Origin: Candida dubliniensis CD36
Lineage: Eukaryota > Ascomycota > Pichiomycetes > Serinales > Debaryomycetaceae
Reading direction: 5' to 3'
Assembly: GCF_000026945.1 (NCBI RefSeq)
Contig: NC_012867.1
Span: forward strand, 1,612,001-1,676,000
DNA: 64,000 nt
Notes under the pieces: generated by a model
Seen by the model: the letters and a program-made list of their open reading frames with translations, nothing else
Told to the model about the DNA's origin: nothing
The model's database searches: none
In this document: piece by piece, positions 10,141-19,638 of the stretch
Position numbering within the stretch: the stretch's first letter is position 1
Layout of the letters: each line of letters opens with the position of its first letter
Made by a program: the position numbers and the translations under genes

Positions 10141-11069
10141 AATGGATTTTGAAAGCTGATTGTAAATAAAAAGAAGAAAAGAAAAGTGATGGAAAGTTGC
10201 AAAAAAAAACTGACGCCAAAAGCAGTTTATATAGTTTTGTAAATCTTGTCACAAACATCAGAGCGTCTAATAATTGTGAAAACTACCCGTATTTGTTGCA
10301 AAAGTTCTAATTATTATTTATCTTGTAAAGTGCGTCTTAACATAAACTTCCTAAACAAGTAATAGTTGCAAAAATCATTAACATCACTCCAAATAATACA
10401 CATCCTAGAATTGTTTTTTGCCTAATAAACAAGAGTATACCTGAAGATCTATCGGAGACAAAGAAACCTACATTTTATGCAACCAATAATCTCAAAAACT
10501 ATTAGAGGTGCCCTGCTGCACAAAATGATTGCATCTACCAGTTTAGCTGCTTGTACTTATGAATTGTGTGTGTGATAACCGATATTCTATATTTTGTTAT
10601 ATTTTGCAAATCAACTGAACCAAACTTTTTTTCTATATAAAAAACTACAAATATCTACAATGCTGGATCTATGATCTCCAAAATTCACTCTAAAAAAAAC
10701 CTCTATCATCTGGTTACATGCAGCAGTATATGTTACCATCAAATTACACAACCATTAATGTCATGAGCCTATAGAGAAATTATCAAATCTATCAACAACT
10801 ACTGTATCACGTGACAACTGGTTACCTTAGATTTGACCAAACTACGCGTAATTTTTTTTCTGTCTCCTCCTCCTCGCCAAAGAAAATAACAACGAAACCG
10901 AAACCAATCCAAACAGAAAAAAGAAAAATTTTCCAGATCAACTTTTGGATTAATAGTTATTGTCTGTGGTATACAACAACAGTTCTCCTTAATCAAAAAA
11001 ATCAATAGAAGGTATTTCACCCAATAACACATAGTGCCGATCTATCCACAGACTTGAGACCAATTTACA
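10141..11069. promoter_or_regulatory. Upstream region of EMP24 with CACGTG and ACGCGT sites
   Basis: No gene is seen. An ATCACGTGAC site (core 10808-10813) matches the Cbf1/Tye7 E-box consensus. An ACGCGT hexamer (10844-10849) matches the MBF site. Both lie 220-262 bp before the EMP24 start. The sites are seen directly, and their use by those factors is inference. Confidence 0.45.
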
Positions 11070-11672
11070 ATGAAGTCATTATTTGTTTCACTTTTTCTTT
11101 TTTTTATATCATCAATTTCAGCCCATAATGTGTTGATTGCTCCATATGGTAAACAATGTTTTTATGAATCATTAAACAAAAATGATGAGTTGGCAATCAG
11201 TTTCCAAGTTGGGTCACGTAATCCTTATAATTCCGAGCAATATACCATTGATTTTTATATCAATTCACCTCAAGGACAAACCATTTTAAAGAAAACCGAG
11301 TTAGACCATGGTGACGAAACTATTACAGCTACATCAAGTGGGAAATATTCGTATTGTTTCAGCAATGAAAGAACTGGTGTTGTTGATTTGGATGTCAGTT
11401 TCAATATCCACGGGGTCGTTTATGTCGATGTCAACGATCCAAAACTGGGAACTTTAGACTACGCTATCCAAAGATTGAGCCAATTGACCGATGATGTCAG
11501 GGCAGAACAAGGATACCTCGTAATCAGAGAAAGAACTCACAGAAACACTGCAGAATCTACTAATTCAAGAGTCAAATGGTGGTCAGTCTTTCAAATCTTT
11601 GTTGTTGCTGCCAACTCTGTTTTCCAAATCTATTACTTGAGAAGATTTTTCGAAGTACAATCGGTTGTATAG
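11070..11672 (+). CDS. EMP24: p24-family ER-Golgi cargo receptor Emp24
   Basis: The 200-residue type I membrane protein matches yeast Emp24 almost throughout. It has a signal peptide (about 1-18) and a lumenal GOLD domain with paired cysteines near residues 31 and 91. A coiled-coil neck follows (about 130-165), containing the conserved RERTHRNTAEST stretch. One transmembrane segment (about 170-190) leads to a short cytosolic tail, YYLRRFFEVQSVV. The di-phenylalanine in the tail binds COPII, and the basic/hydrophobic end is typical of p24 cycling. The protein works with Erv25 and other p24 members to sort GPI-anchored and other cargo into COPII vesicles. One CTG codon (in DPKxGTLDY) is at a polar position in relatives, consistent with Ser. 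The start is the first ATG and gives a perfect signal peptide. Confidence 0.95.
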   Translation: MKSLFVSLFLFFISSISAHNVLIAPYGKQCFYESLNKNDELAISFQVGSRNPYNSEQYTIDFYINSPQGQTILKKTELDHGDETITATSSGKYSYCFSNERTGVVDLDVSFNIHGVVYVDVNDPKLGTLDYAIQRLSQLTDDVRAEQGYLVIRERTHRNTAESTNSRVKWWSVFQIFVVAANSVFQIYYLRRFFEVQSVV

Positions 11673-12306
11673 GAGATCCAGTGTTTACATCAATGTATAA
11701 TTCCAGCATTATGTCAAATAATCAAAAAAGAATACATATTTTATTTGGTTTACATAAACTCAAAACATATCTTTTATTGATTGTCAAATAACTCCATAGT
11801 GAACTTAATGCATATTGCTATTGTAGAAATGTTCAGTTTTTGCTGGGATAAATCCAGTTTAAACGGATATTAGACTAAATACGTAGTTTTTTTGCTCAAC
11901 AAGTATTACCTATTAAAAGAATAATACTGGTAGTCATACCGCTGTTTACAAGCCCAAACACAGGAACTTAACTAATATTGGTCGGCATCTTTGTTATCAA
12001 TATCAAATTGAACACGGAATACTAGAATTCAGATCAAATAAAGCTCCTTATTTCAATCAAGGATTCAGAGAATCATTGTCATTAAGAATCGAGACACGAC
12101 TTGTGTTTGAGCCAACGCGTGTCTTAATTTTCTTTTTTTTTTTTTTTTCTTTTACGGTCCTGTCCAGGATGCTCCAGTAGTGTAGTTCCAGGCCCATCGC
12201 CATCCATAAAAAAAAAAGCCCATAGAAAAAAGTAAGCCTCCCAATAAACAAACACCAAGAGAAGTCTGATTTTGCTGATATTCCTAATTCTTATTCAATT
12301 ATTAAT
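11673..12306. other. EMP24-FUN30 intergenic region
   Basis: No gene is seen in 634 bp. An ACGCGT hexamer, the MBF core site, is at 12115-12120, about 190 bp before FUN30. A T-run (about 12131-12148) and A-run (about 12208-12217) flank a short GC-richer stretch. This is probably the FUN30 promoter. Confidence 0.5.
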
Positions 12307-15300
12307 ATGAGTTGGTTTAGGAGAAATAAATCAACGGAGGAATCATCTACAGTTGATGCAAACTCAACACCTAGAAAAGAAAACCGAGTTCAAGTCCCCT
12401 CATCATCACCAATAACCATCAACTCATCACCAACTAAGGAATCTACAATTCAACAGCCATCATTGACTTCAAAGCTAATAAGCAATGAAAAGGAACGAGA
12501 ATTGGAAGCTAAAAGGCAAAAGATTAGACAGCATAAAGATTTTCCGTTGATTCGGAAGAAGTTTAATTATTTATCTGAAAGTGATATTTTGAAAGCATTT
12601 GTAAAATGCAAGGGGAATGCTAGAGACATTAACAAGTATTTGGAAACAAATTTTGATAGAAACGAATACTTGAGGAAAGAGAATGAACAACGACAAAAGA
12701 TCATCCAACAACAAGAAGAAATGAGAGAAAAGAATCGACAATTGAGATTCCAACAACTCGTTGAACAAACAAGTAAAAGCAGCACCCCTGAAGTTGAGCA
12801 TGGTATTATCACTGATGATATCAATGGATATGAGGAAGAAGATGAATCTCCTGTGAAAGCCAAGAAAGGAAGAGCGACAGTCAAAATAGACGACATGTCA
12901 CCGACCAAACCAAATGCCCATGAATCTACAAAAGTAAGTGTTAAAAGCAAAAAATCAATCAGCGACAAGTATAATAGACAGTCCACATTAGATAAGTATG
13001 CTAGACAATTTAAACCAGATAAAACCAGTAGATTAGAATCATTACCGAAAAAAAGACGGTTGGTGAGATTATCAAGCTTAGAAGACTCCTCGACTCCAAG
13101 TTCAAGATCGATATCGCCAATCCCCGCTCCTGTTGGATTAGCAGCTAGATTCAGTTATAGAGAAACCAATACTCCAAATCCACTTCTGGATCAATCTGAT
13201 GTGGTAGAAATTGGAAGTAGTGAAGATGAAGAAAAAGAGGACGAATTAGAAATGTTGGAACGTAAGATTTTAGAAAATCGTAAAAGAAAGAGACAAAATC
13301 AAATTCAGCAACAGAAACACAAGAACGATCAAGGGAAGGTAGCTAGTGCTAAAGCGATTATTACCCTTAGTGATGATGAGAATGACGATATCGAGGAGTT
13401 ACTAGATGATGACGAAGAGGACGGTGCCAGTGATTCGTTGGATGAAGCCGCAGATGAAGAAATGGATACCGGGTACACTTCTATAGATCAGAAAGTTTTG
13501 GAATTCATCAATAATGCATCTATTGAAGATTTATCAGACATTTGTGGAATCGATCCAAGTGTGGCTGAAGTTGTCATTTCACAAAGACCATTCTATTCCT
13601 TGGATGTCATTGCTGAAAATGATTTCCCCTTGACCGAGGAAGATGCTGCTAAAAGCAAGAGAAAGAAAAAGAAGTTGGGGTTGAAAATGATTGAAACAAC
13701 AGAAGGCAATCTCAAAGGGTACAAGGCAGTGGATTCTTTGATCAAACAATGTGCCGAATATGGAGATAGACTAACTGAACAAATGAAGTCATGGGGGGTG
13801 TCTTTAACCACTGAGCAAGGTGAATTAGACATGGTAGACTTGGATCCCATTGAAGAGCAAGAAGTCGTTGATCTCGATAAGGAAGATGACAACGTTGATG
13901 AAGATATTATTGTGGTTAAAAAAAGATACTTGACCATGAAATATATCAAGGATAAACCAGCTTTGTTAGCAGATGATGTGACATTGAATAATTACCAACA
14001 GGTGGGTATCAACTGGCTCAATCTTTTATACAAAAACAAGTTGTCGTGTATCTTGGCGGACGAGATGGGTCTTGGTAAAACTTGTCAAGTTATTGCATTT
14101 ATGGCACATTTGAAACAAGCTGGAGAACGGGGTCCACATTTGGTGGTAGTGCCGGCATCGACAATTGAGAATTGGCTACGTGAATTCAATAAATTTTGTC
14201 CTGACCTACTGGTTAGAGCGTATTATGGCAATCAAGCAGAACGAGAAGAACTTCGTTACGAATTACAGAATGATGATGAGTTTGAAGTTTTGGTGACAAC
14301 GTATACCTTGGCATGTGGTAGTCCTGCTGATGCTAAATTTTTGAAGAACCAAAATTTTAATGTAATAGTTTATGACGAAGGTCACTTGTTGAAAAACTCA
14401 ACATCAGAAAGGTATAATAAACTCATGAGGTTAAAAGGTAATTTTAGATTATTATTGACGGGTACTCCATTACAGAATAATTTAAAAGAATTGGTTTCGT
14501 TGTTGTCATTTATGTTGCCACAATTGTTTAATGAAAAGAGGGAAGAGTTATCTTCTATTTTTAATCAAAAATCGGGGACAGTTACCAAAGAGAATAATGA
14601 CCACAACCCATTGTTGGCGCAGCAGGCAATTAAAAATGCCAAGACCATGATGGCCCCATTTGTCTTGAGGCGTCGTAAAGATCAAGTTTTGCAGCATCTA
14701 CCACCCAAAACCCTGGAAGTCGTTCATTGTGCCATGACTAAAGACCAAGCAAGGCTATATGTAGATCATTTCAATAATGGGAAATATGTGAGTTCAGAAA
14801 GACAGAGAAGAAGAACGCTACCAGCAGAGACAGTAGCTAAATTGAATAGAGATGATCCAATACCAACATCCTCCAATGTGTTGATGGTACTTCGTAAGGC
14901 AGCATTGCATCCATTGTTGTTCAGAGTAATTTTTGACGACTCAAAATTACAGGAAATGAGTAAAGCAATCATGATGGAACCAGAATATGCTACAGCTAAC
15001 CAAACGTATATTTTTGAGGATATGCAAGTAATGTCAGATTTTGAATTGGACCGTTTGTGCACCCAATTTCCCAAAACATTAAGCAAATGGAAGTTAGGAG
15101 ACGAAAAATACTTGGACAGTGGCAAGGTTATTGAATTGGGGAAAATTTTGCAACAAATCATCAACAACAAAGGAGAAAAAGTTTTGATTTTTTCTTTATT
15201 TACCCAAGTTTTAGATATTTTGGAAAGAGTATTGTCAATATTCAATTATAAATTTGCGAGACTAGATGGGAATACTCCAGTCCAGGAAAGACAAGATTTG

Positions 15301-15597
15301 ATTGATCTTTTCAATCATGACGATAACATACATATTTTCTTGATTTCTACCAAAGCTGGTGGTGTCGGGATCAATTTAGTAGCAGCCAATCATGTCATTA
15401 TGTTTGATCAATCGTTTAACCCACACGAAGATAAACAAGCAGAGGATCGTGCCCATAGAGTTGGACAAACCAAAGAAGTGAAAGTTTATCGATTAATTAG
15501 TGATGAGACAATCGAGAAGAATATTTTCTCAGTGGCTAGAAACAAATTAGAGTTGGATGAAAAGATTTCAACATTAGAGTCAATAGTTTATAATTAG
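12307..15597 (+). CDS. FUN30: SNF2-family chromatin remodeller Fun30
   Basis: The 1096-residue protein has the Fun30/SMARCAD1 layout. A CUE-like ubiquitin-binding motif lies at about 77-117. A charged linker follows (about 120-400), with acidic patches and serine clusters. The two-lobed SNF2 ATPase starts near 560. The Walker A motif DEMGLGKT begins at residue 585, the Walker B variant DEGH is near 690, and LTGTPLQNN is near 718. The C-terminal helicase lobe (about 940-1065) has STKAGGVGINL and the final QAEDRAHRVGQ motif. The enzyme slides and evicts histone dimers. In yeast it supports heterochromatin silencing, long-range resection of DNA breaks and checkpoint adaptation. SPTK and SSP motifs in the N-terminus could be cyclin-dependent kinase sites; in S. 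cerevisiae Fun30, CDK phosphorylation recruits it to breaks through Dpb11. The start is the first ATG after stops. Confidence 0.93.
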   Translation: MSWFRRNKSTEESSTVDANSTPRKENRVQVPSSSPITINSSPTKESTIQQPSLTSKLISNEKERELEAKRQKIRQHKDFPLIRKKFNYLSESDILKAFVKCKGNARDINKYLETNFDRNEYLRKENEQRQKIIQQQEEMREKNRQLRFQQLVEQTSKSSTPEVEHGIITDDINGYEEEDESPVKAKKGRATVKIDDMSPTKPNAHESTKVSVKSKKSISDKYNRQSTLDKYARQFKPDKTSRLESLPKKRRLVRLSSLEDSSTPSSRSISPIPAPVGLAARFSYRETNTPNPLLDQSDVVEIGSSEDEEKEDELEMLERKILENRKRKRQNQIQQQKHKNDQGKVASAKAIITLSDDENDDIEELLDDDEEDGASDSLDEAADEEMDTGYTSIDQKVLEFINNASIEDLSDICGIDPSVAEVVISQRPFYSLDVIAENDFPLTEEDAAKSKRKKKKLGLKMIETTEGNLKGYKAVDSLIKQCAEYGDRLTEQMKSWGVSLTTEQGELDMVDLDPIEEQEVVDLDKEDDNVDEDIIVVKKRYLTMKYIKDKPALLADDVTLNNYQQVGINWLNLLYKNKLSCILADEMGLGKTCQVIAFMAHLKQAGERGPHLVVVPASTIENWLREFNKFCPDLLVRAYYGNQAEREELRYELQNDDEFEVLVTTYTLACGSPADAKFLKNQNFNVIVYDEGHLLKNSTSERYNKLMRLKGNFRLLLTGTPLQNNLKELVSLLSFMLPQLFNEKREELSSIFNQKSGTVTKENNDHNPLLAQQAIKNAKTMMAPFVLRRRKDQVLQHLPPKTLEVVHCAMTKDQARLYVDHFNNGKYVSSERQRRRTLPAETVAKLNRDDPIPTSSNVLMVLRKAALHPLLFRVIFDDSKLQEMSKAIMMEPEYATANQTYIFEDMQVMSDFELDRLCTQFPKTLSKWKLGDEKYLDSGKVIELGKILQQIINNKGEKVLIFSLFTQVLDILERVLSIFNYKFARLDGNTPVQERQDLIDLFNHDDNIHIFLISTKAGGVGINLVAANHVIMFDQSFNPHEDKQAEDRAHRVGQTKEVKVYRLISDETIEKNIFSVARNKLELDEKISTLESIVYN

Positions 15598-16511
15598 GTA
15601 GGCAGGAGTGCATCTATTTACTTTATTAAGAAACAGGTTTGGTTTCCCGTTTGTTTTAGTAGCATTGACTTGCATCGGCTGCACATTTAGGTGGACAGCA
15701 CGTTTTTAATGAGCCACGACTTTGATTATTGGGGAATCGAGAGGTTTTATACTTTCCTTGATCAGCCCAATGTGCTACAAAGTGTTACAATTCGAAAGCC
15801 AAAAGAACAATGAGAAGTTAATCAAGATGATATATGGAAAAAACAAGCGACAAGGGCGAGGGGCAAAGACCCATGATTATATTGGTTTGTTGATAATGAC
15901 GGTACCCCAGAACCGATAAAACTCGGCTTAATTCGGACTTTAAATTACATAACTTCTCCTCCTCATTTATCGATTCACAAATAGAAGAGAGAATTAAATG
16001 CCTCGCAACATAATCTGCCCACTTCCTCCACTATTTAAATGGTGCATGTATTATGTGGTACCGCGCCAAGCGATGGTTCTGGCGTTTTGTTGTTCCGCTT
16101 TCCCCTCTTTTTTTTCTCAAATTGTTCGTGTAAGAGTGGACCTTTTTTGTTACTTCCCTTTTTCCCTTTACTTAACTGCGAACGGAAAAATTTAAGAGCA
16201 AACAACATTTTTAGAAAATTGCCACAAGACAATAAAAAAAAACACAACAACAGCTAAAAATGACTTCGCATAAAAGGAAAAATACCATGGTCGTGTGTGT
16301 TTTGCAACTGCACGCACATAAATCTATAATCCCCCTCCATCAAATTTATTTTTAATTTTTTTTTTTTTTTTGGTTGTACATATATATATATTGCTAGGTA
16401 TTTATGTAATCCACTATTTTTTAGTTTTTTTTTTTTTTTTACTTTCTTTCTTGGTTAACATATTTTCCTCCCACAAGGTTTAGATAGTCTACTAAAAACA
16501 ATTACATCAAT
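15598..16511. other. FUN30-AAT21 intergenic region and AAT21 promoter
   Basis: No gene is supported in 914 bp. The AAT21 side carries two long T-runs (about 16356-16371 and 16425-16440) and a tatatatata stretch at about 16381. This is the pattern of a strong constitutive Candida promoter. A frame at 15998-16257 is low in coding character and overlaps another on the opposite strand, so I do not call it. Confidence 0.5.
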
Positions 16512-17762
16512 ATGGCTCCATTCGCAGGTATCAAAGAATTACCACCAGATCCATTGTTCGGGTTAAAGGCACGTTACAATGCTGATTCTCGTACAAATAA
16601 GGTTGATTTGGGGATTGGTGCTTACAGAGACAACAACGGGAAACCATGGATTTTGCCTGCTGTAAGACAAGCAGAACAGAAATTAATCAACTCACCTGAT
16701 TACAACCATGAATATCTTTCCATCAGTGGATATGCTCCATTTACTGAAAGTGCTGCCAAAGTTATTTTGGGCGAAAACTCATTAGCTATTAAAGATAAAA
16801 AAATTGTATCACAACAAAGTTTATCAGGTACCGGTGCCTTGCATTTAGCTGGTGTTTTCATTAAACAGTTTTATCAAGGAAATCATACTATTTATTTGTC
16901 ACAACCAACTTGGGCCAATCACAAACAGATTTTCGAGTACATTGGTTTCAAAGTTGCTAGTTACCCATATTGGAACAACGATACCAAGTCGTTGGACTTG
17001 AGTGGGTTTTTGAAAACCATTAACAGTGCTCCAGATGGTTCAGTGTTTTTGTTGCATGCATGTGCCCATAATCCTACAGGTTTAGATCCTAATCAAAGTC
17101 AATGGGACGAAATCTTGGCTGCCTTGGAAAAAAAGAAGCATTTTATCATTTTTGACTCAGCATACCAAGGTTTTGCCAGTGGAGATTTGGAAAAAGATGC
17201 TTATCCGATTAGAAAGGCAATTGACTCTAAAGTTATCACGTCGCCAATTATTATTTGTCAATCGTTTGCCAAGAATGTTGGTATGTACGGAGAAAGAGTT
17301 GGTGCCATCCATGTGATACCATCGACTGTTGAATCTAACGAGCCATTGAATCGAGCTATAAAGTCTCAATTGAACAGAATCATACGTTCAGAACTTTCGA
17401 ATCCTCCAGCATATGGTTCTAAAATTGTTGCCACCATATTAAATGATCCACAATTATATTCTCAATGGCGTAAAGATTTAGTCACAATGTCTTCTAGAAT
17501 TGGTCAAATGAGAAATACATTGAGAAGCAAATTAGAAAGCTTGAGAACTCCAGGTACTTGGAACCATATAACTGATCAAACAGGTATGTTTTCATTTACT
17601 GGTTTAACCCCACAAATGGTTGAACGTTTGGAGAAACATCACGGTATCTATTTGGTCAGCAGTGGTAGAGCCTCTGTTGCTGGATTGAACGAACATAATG
17701 TCGACCAAGTGGCCAAGGCTATTGATGAAGTGGTCAGATATTTTGGTAAAAGTAAACTTTAG
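16512..17762 (+). CDS. AAT21: Aspartate aminotransferase, cytosolic/peroxisomal type
   Basis: The 416-residue protein is a class I PLP-dependent aminotransferase that interconverts aspartate plus 2-oxoglutarate and oxaloacetate plus glutamate. Family motifs are present: VDLGIGAYRDNNGKPW near 32-47, HACAHNPTGLDP near 183-194, and the PLP lysine in SFAKNVGMYGERVG (Lys254). There is no mitochondrial presequence. The protein ends in SKL, a canonical peroxisomal targeting signal, as the yeast Aat2 isoform also has a PTS1-like end. It therefore probably works both in the cytosol and in the peroxisomal malate-aspartate exchange during fatty acid use. The name AAT21 is chosen over other Candida paralogues because GLC7, RPS27 and FUN30 are the neighbours I associate with that locus. 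Confidence 0.9.
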   Translation: MAPFAGIKELPPDPLFGLKARYNADSRTNKVDLGIGAYRDNNGKPWILPAVRQAEQKLINSPDYNHEYLSISGYAPFTESAAKVILGENSLAIKDKKIVSQQSLSGTGALHLAGVFIKQFYQGNHTIYLSQPTWANHKQIFEYIGFKVASYPYWNNDTKSLDLSGFLKTINSAPDGSVFLLHACAHNPTGLDPNQSQWDEILAALEKKKHFIIFDSAYQGFASGDLEKDAYPIRKAIDSKVITSPIIICQSFAKNVGMYGERVGAIHVIPSTVESNEPLNRAIKSQLNRIIRSELSNPPAYGSKIVATILNDPQLYSQWRKDLVTMSSRIGQMRNTLRSKLESLRTPGTWNHITDQTGMFSFTGLTPQMVERLEKHHGIYLVSSGRASVAGLNEHNVDQVAKAIDEVVRYFGKSKL

Positions 17763-18334
17763 AGATTAGGCTAGTTGCTTTTATATGTGTTTACTAGTTG
17801 ATTGTCGTTTTTCTTTTTAGTTTTATTTCCATATATTTCATATTTAAATAGATAGTGGTTGTTGCAGAGTTAAGTTTGTTTTTCTGTCAAAGTTTTAATT
17901 TATGTGCATTGTTATCTATTCTTGTCAATATCGATTAAACTAAAGAAGCCCTGGGCTTACCAGTAGAGGCTAACTCTTTTCTCTAACAGTAATCCTTGAT
18001 TTCTTTCAACTTATTCTAAAAGAGACAACTATTAGATAACAATTTTTTTTTTTTTAAATTCTGTATATATTAATGATAAATTTTACAAATATGTATATAA
18101 AAAAATAAGATTTATAAAATTTACTTGGTTAAAATTCCTCCCCAAAAATAAAAATAAAAATGGATAGAATTCCTATGATACATATTATATTACCAACTTT
18201 TCTTTTTCTCTCTTTCTCTTTAATAATTGTTATCTTGTATTTTGATTTCTTCATGCAAATTTCATTTTCATTCTAACTGATGATGCGTTGTTTGTATTGT
18301 GTGTATAAGTTTTTTCTTTTCATTGTAAAAACAT
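17763..18334. other. Convergent intergenic region AAT21-RPS27
   Basis: No gene is seen. The two flanking genes converge, so this holds two 3' ends. It is very AT-rich with several tatata and A/T runs near 18045-18120, plausible 3'-end processing signals. A TGATGATG-CTGA pair spanning about 18279-18346 was considered as a box C/D snoRNA, but it runs into the RPS27 coding end and lacks terminal stems. Confidence 0.5.
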
Positions 18335-19003
18335 TTACTTTCTTCTGAATGAACAACCTTCAGTCAATTTAGCTTTACCACCAGTTGGAGTACACAAAAC
18401 AGTAGAACAAGAGTCACAAGTGACAGCAGTTTGAGCGTGACTGAAAACAGTGGTGATATTAAGACATCCTTGACATTTAACGTCCATAAAGAAAGATCTT
18501 GGTTGTTGAACTAAAGTCTTCAATTTGTGTTGTTTAGCTTCAGTGGCTGGAGATGGATGTAATAAATCTTGAACTAAAACCTATAAAAATAACTGTTAGT
18601 ATTACATGTTTCTTGAACAAAAAAAAATATGTCTGAGTTGTATAGATGTGGAAAGGAGGGTATAGGTAACACACGAGCTCAGGACAAGCCCTAGACATAT
18701 ATATGTTTATAACTTCTGATGTTCTTTAGTGGTTACTTTGGGACTGATTCTCTTTCCATTTCACATTTCTTCAAAGTAGTAGTTGATATTCATATATTAA
18801 TTATCTTTCATTATTGGGGGCAGGTTCAATGGTCGCTTGTTCTATTAATTATTATTTCATGATAAAGATCCCATTATTTTATGTCAAATTTTGATTCAAT
18901 TTAATTCTCTATTGATTACAGTAAAAATAGTATGTTCCTATGATATCCTGACTATCCTAGGATATCCTTTCCAAACTCATGGTAAATCTAATGAACATAC
19001 CAT
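18335..19003 (-). CDS. RPS27: Small ribosomal subunit protein eS27, spliced
   Basis: The coding region has two exons on the minus strand. Exon 1 is only the ATG (19003-19001) and exon 2 is 18580-18335. The spliced product is 82 residues, the usual eS27 length. It carries the four-cysteine zinc ribbon (CQGC and CDSC, then VLC) and the highly conserved [13 protein letters not shown] and [10 protein letters not shown] stretches. It is a component of the 40S ribosomal subunit. Splicing is supported by GTATGT directly after the ATG, TACTAAC at 18601-18595, and a TATAG acceptor just before exon 2. An intron directly after the start codon also fits my memory of the S. cerevisiae gene. The promoter, at 19205-19270, carries ribosomal-protein regulator sites. 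Confidence 0.93.
18581..19000 (-). other. RPS27 intron (420 nt)
   Basis: The donor GTATGT complements 19000-18995, the branch site TACTAAC complements 18601-18595, and the acceptor AG complements 18582-18581. The branch-to-acceptor distance is short (about 14 nt). A strong stem (arms GATATCCT at 18942-18949 and AGGATATC at 18959-18966, 9-nt loop) lies about 30 nt inside from the donor. No snoRNA boxes were recognised in the intron. Confidence 0.9.
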
Positions 19004-19204
19004 TGTTAACTTGTTTCTCTAATATGTATAATTCAAAAACTGAAATCTATTGAAAACTGAAAATTTTTTTTTTTTTTTCTTTTCTTTCTTTCCAATTAGG
19101 TTTCGTGAGTGCTAGAAAAAAATGAGGTAGCATTATTGACAAGGAGGAGAAGACTTCTTACTATGTGCAAATTTGGGGGGCATAAGATTTTTTCTTGTGT
19201 GGGT

Positions 19205-19270
19205 GTGTACAATTGTACACTTTTCAATTAAAATACTACATCACGTGCATACAATTAGGGCTATTAGGGC
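19205..19270. promoter_or_regulatory. RPS27 promoter: palindrome, Cbf1 E-box and double Tbf1 site
   Basis: Three elements sit 200-270 bp upstream of the RPS27 ATG. The first is a perfect 16-bp palindrome GTGTACAATTGTACAC (19205-19220). The second is an ATCACGTGC E-box (core 19242-19247). The third is two TTAGGGC copies (19255-19261 and 19264-19270). In Candida albicans, ribosomal protein genes are controlled by Tbf1 (TTAGGG-type sites) with Cbf1 (CACGTG), replacing Rap1 of S. cerevisiae. The site pair here fits that arrangement exactly. The palindrome has no assigned factor. Confidence 0.8.
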
Positions 19271-19638
19271 TCAACAAAAATGAAAATTCTACCTAATTTT
19301 CAATAATTCAAGAAATATCAATGACAGCTATACATTTTTGGAAGTGTTATTTTATTGACCACTGGATTATCAGAGAATACAGTCTTTGCGGCTAAGTTCA
19401 TCTACTACCCTGTTTGAGATATGATATATTAGATGTATATTCTTCACCTGTATACAGCCCACAATCTACTTAATGCCTACAAGTGAAACAAAATTCATTA
19501 TAATGCTATTGCTGTGGTGGTTACATTATAGTTCACCAAGTTTACTTTAACTACAGGGCTAAACCTATAGTAATTTGTAATTCTTCATGAAACTGTATCA
19601 TTGAGGTTTCTTGATTTGATTGCCACATCTTTGGGCAT

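Noticed and set aside
12567..12986. 139-codon minus-strand frame
   Set aside because: It lies within FUN30 coding sequence on the opposite strand, is Leu/Ser-rich and is a shadow of charged coding sequence.
18279..18346. Box C/D snoRNA candidate (TGATGA to CTGA)
   Set aside because: It overlaps the RPS27 coding end, and no terminal stem flanks the boxes.
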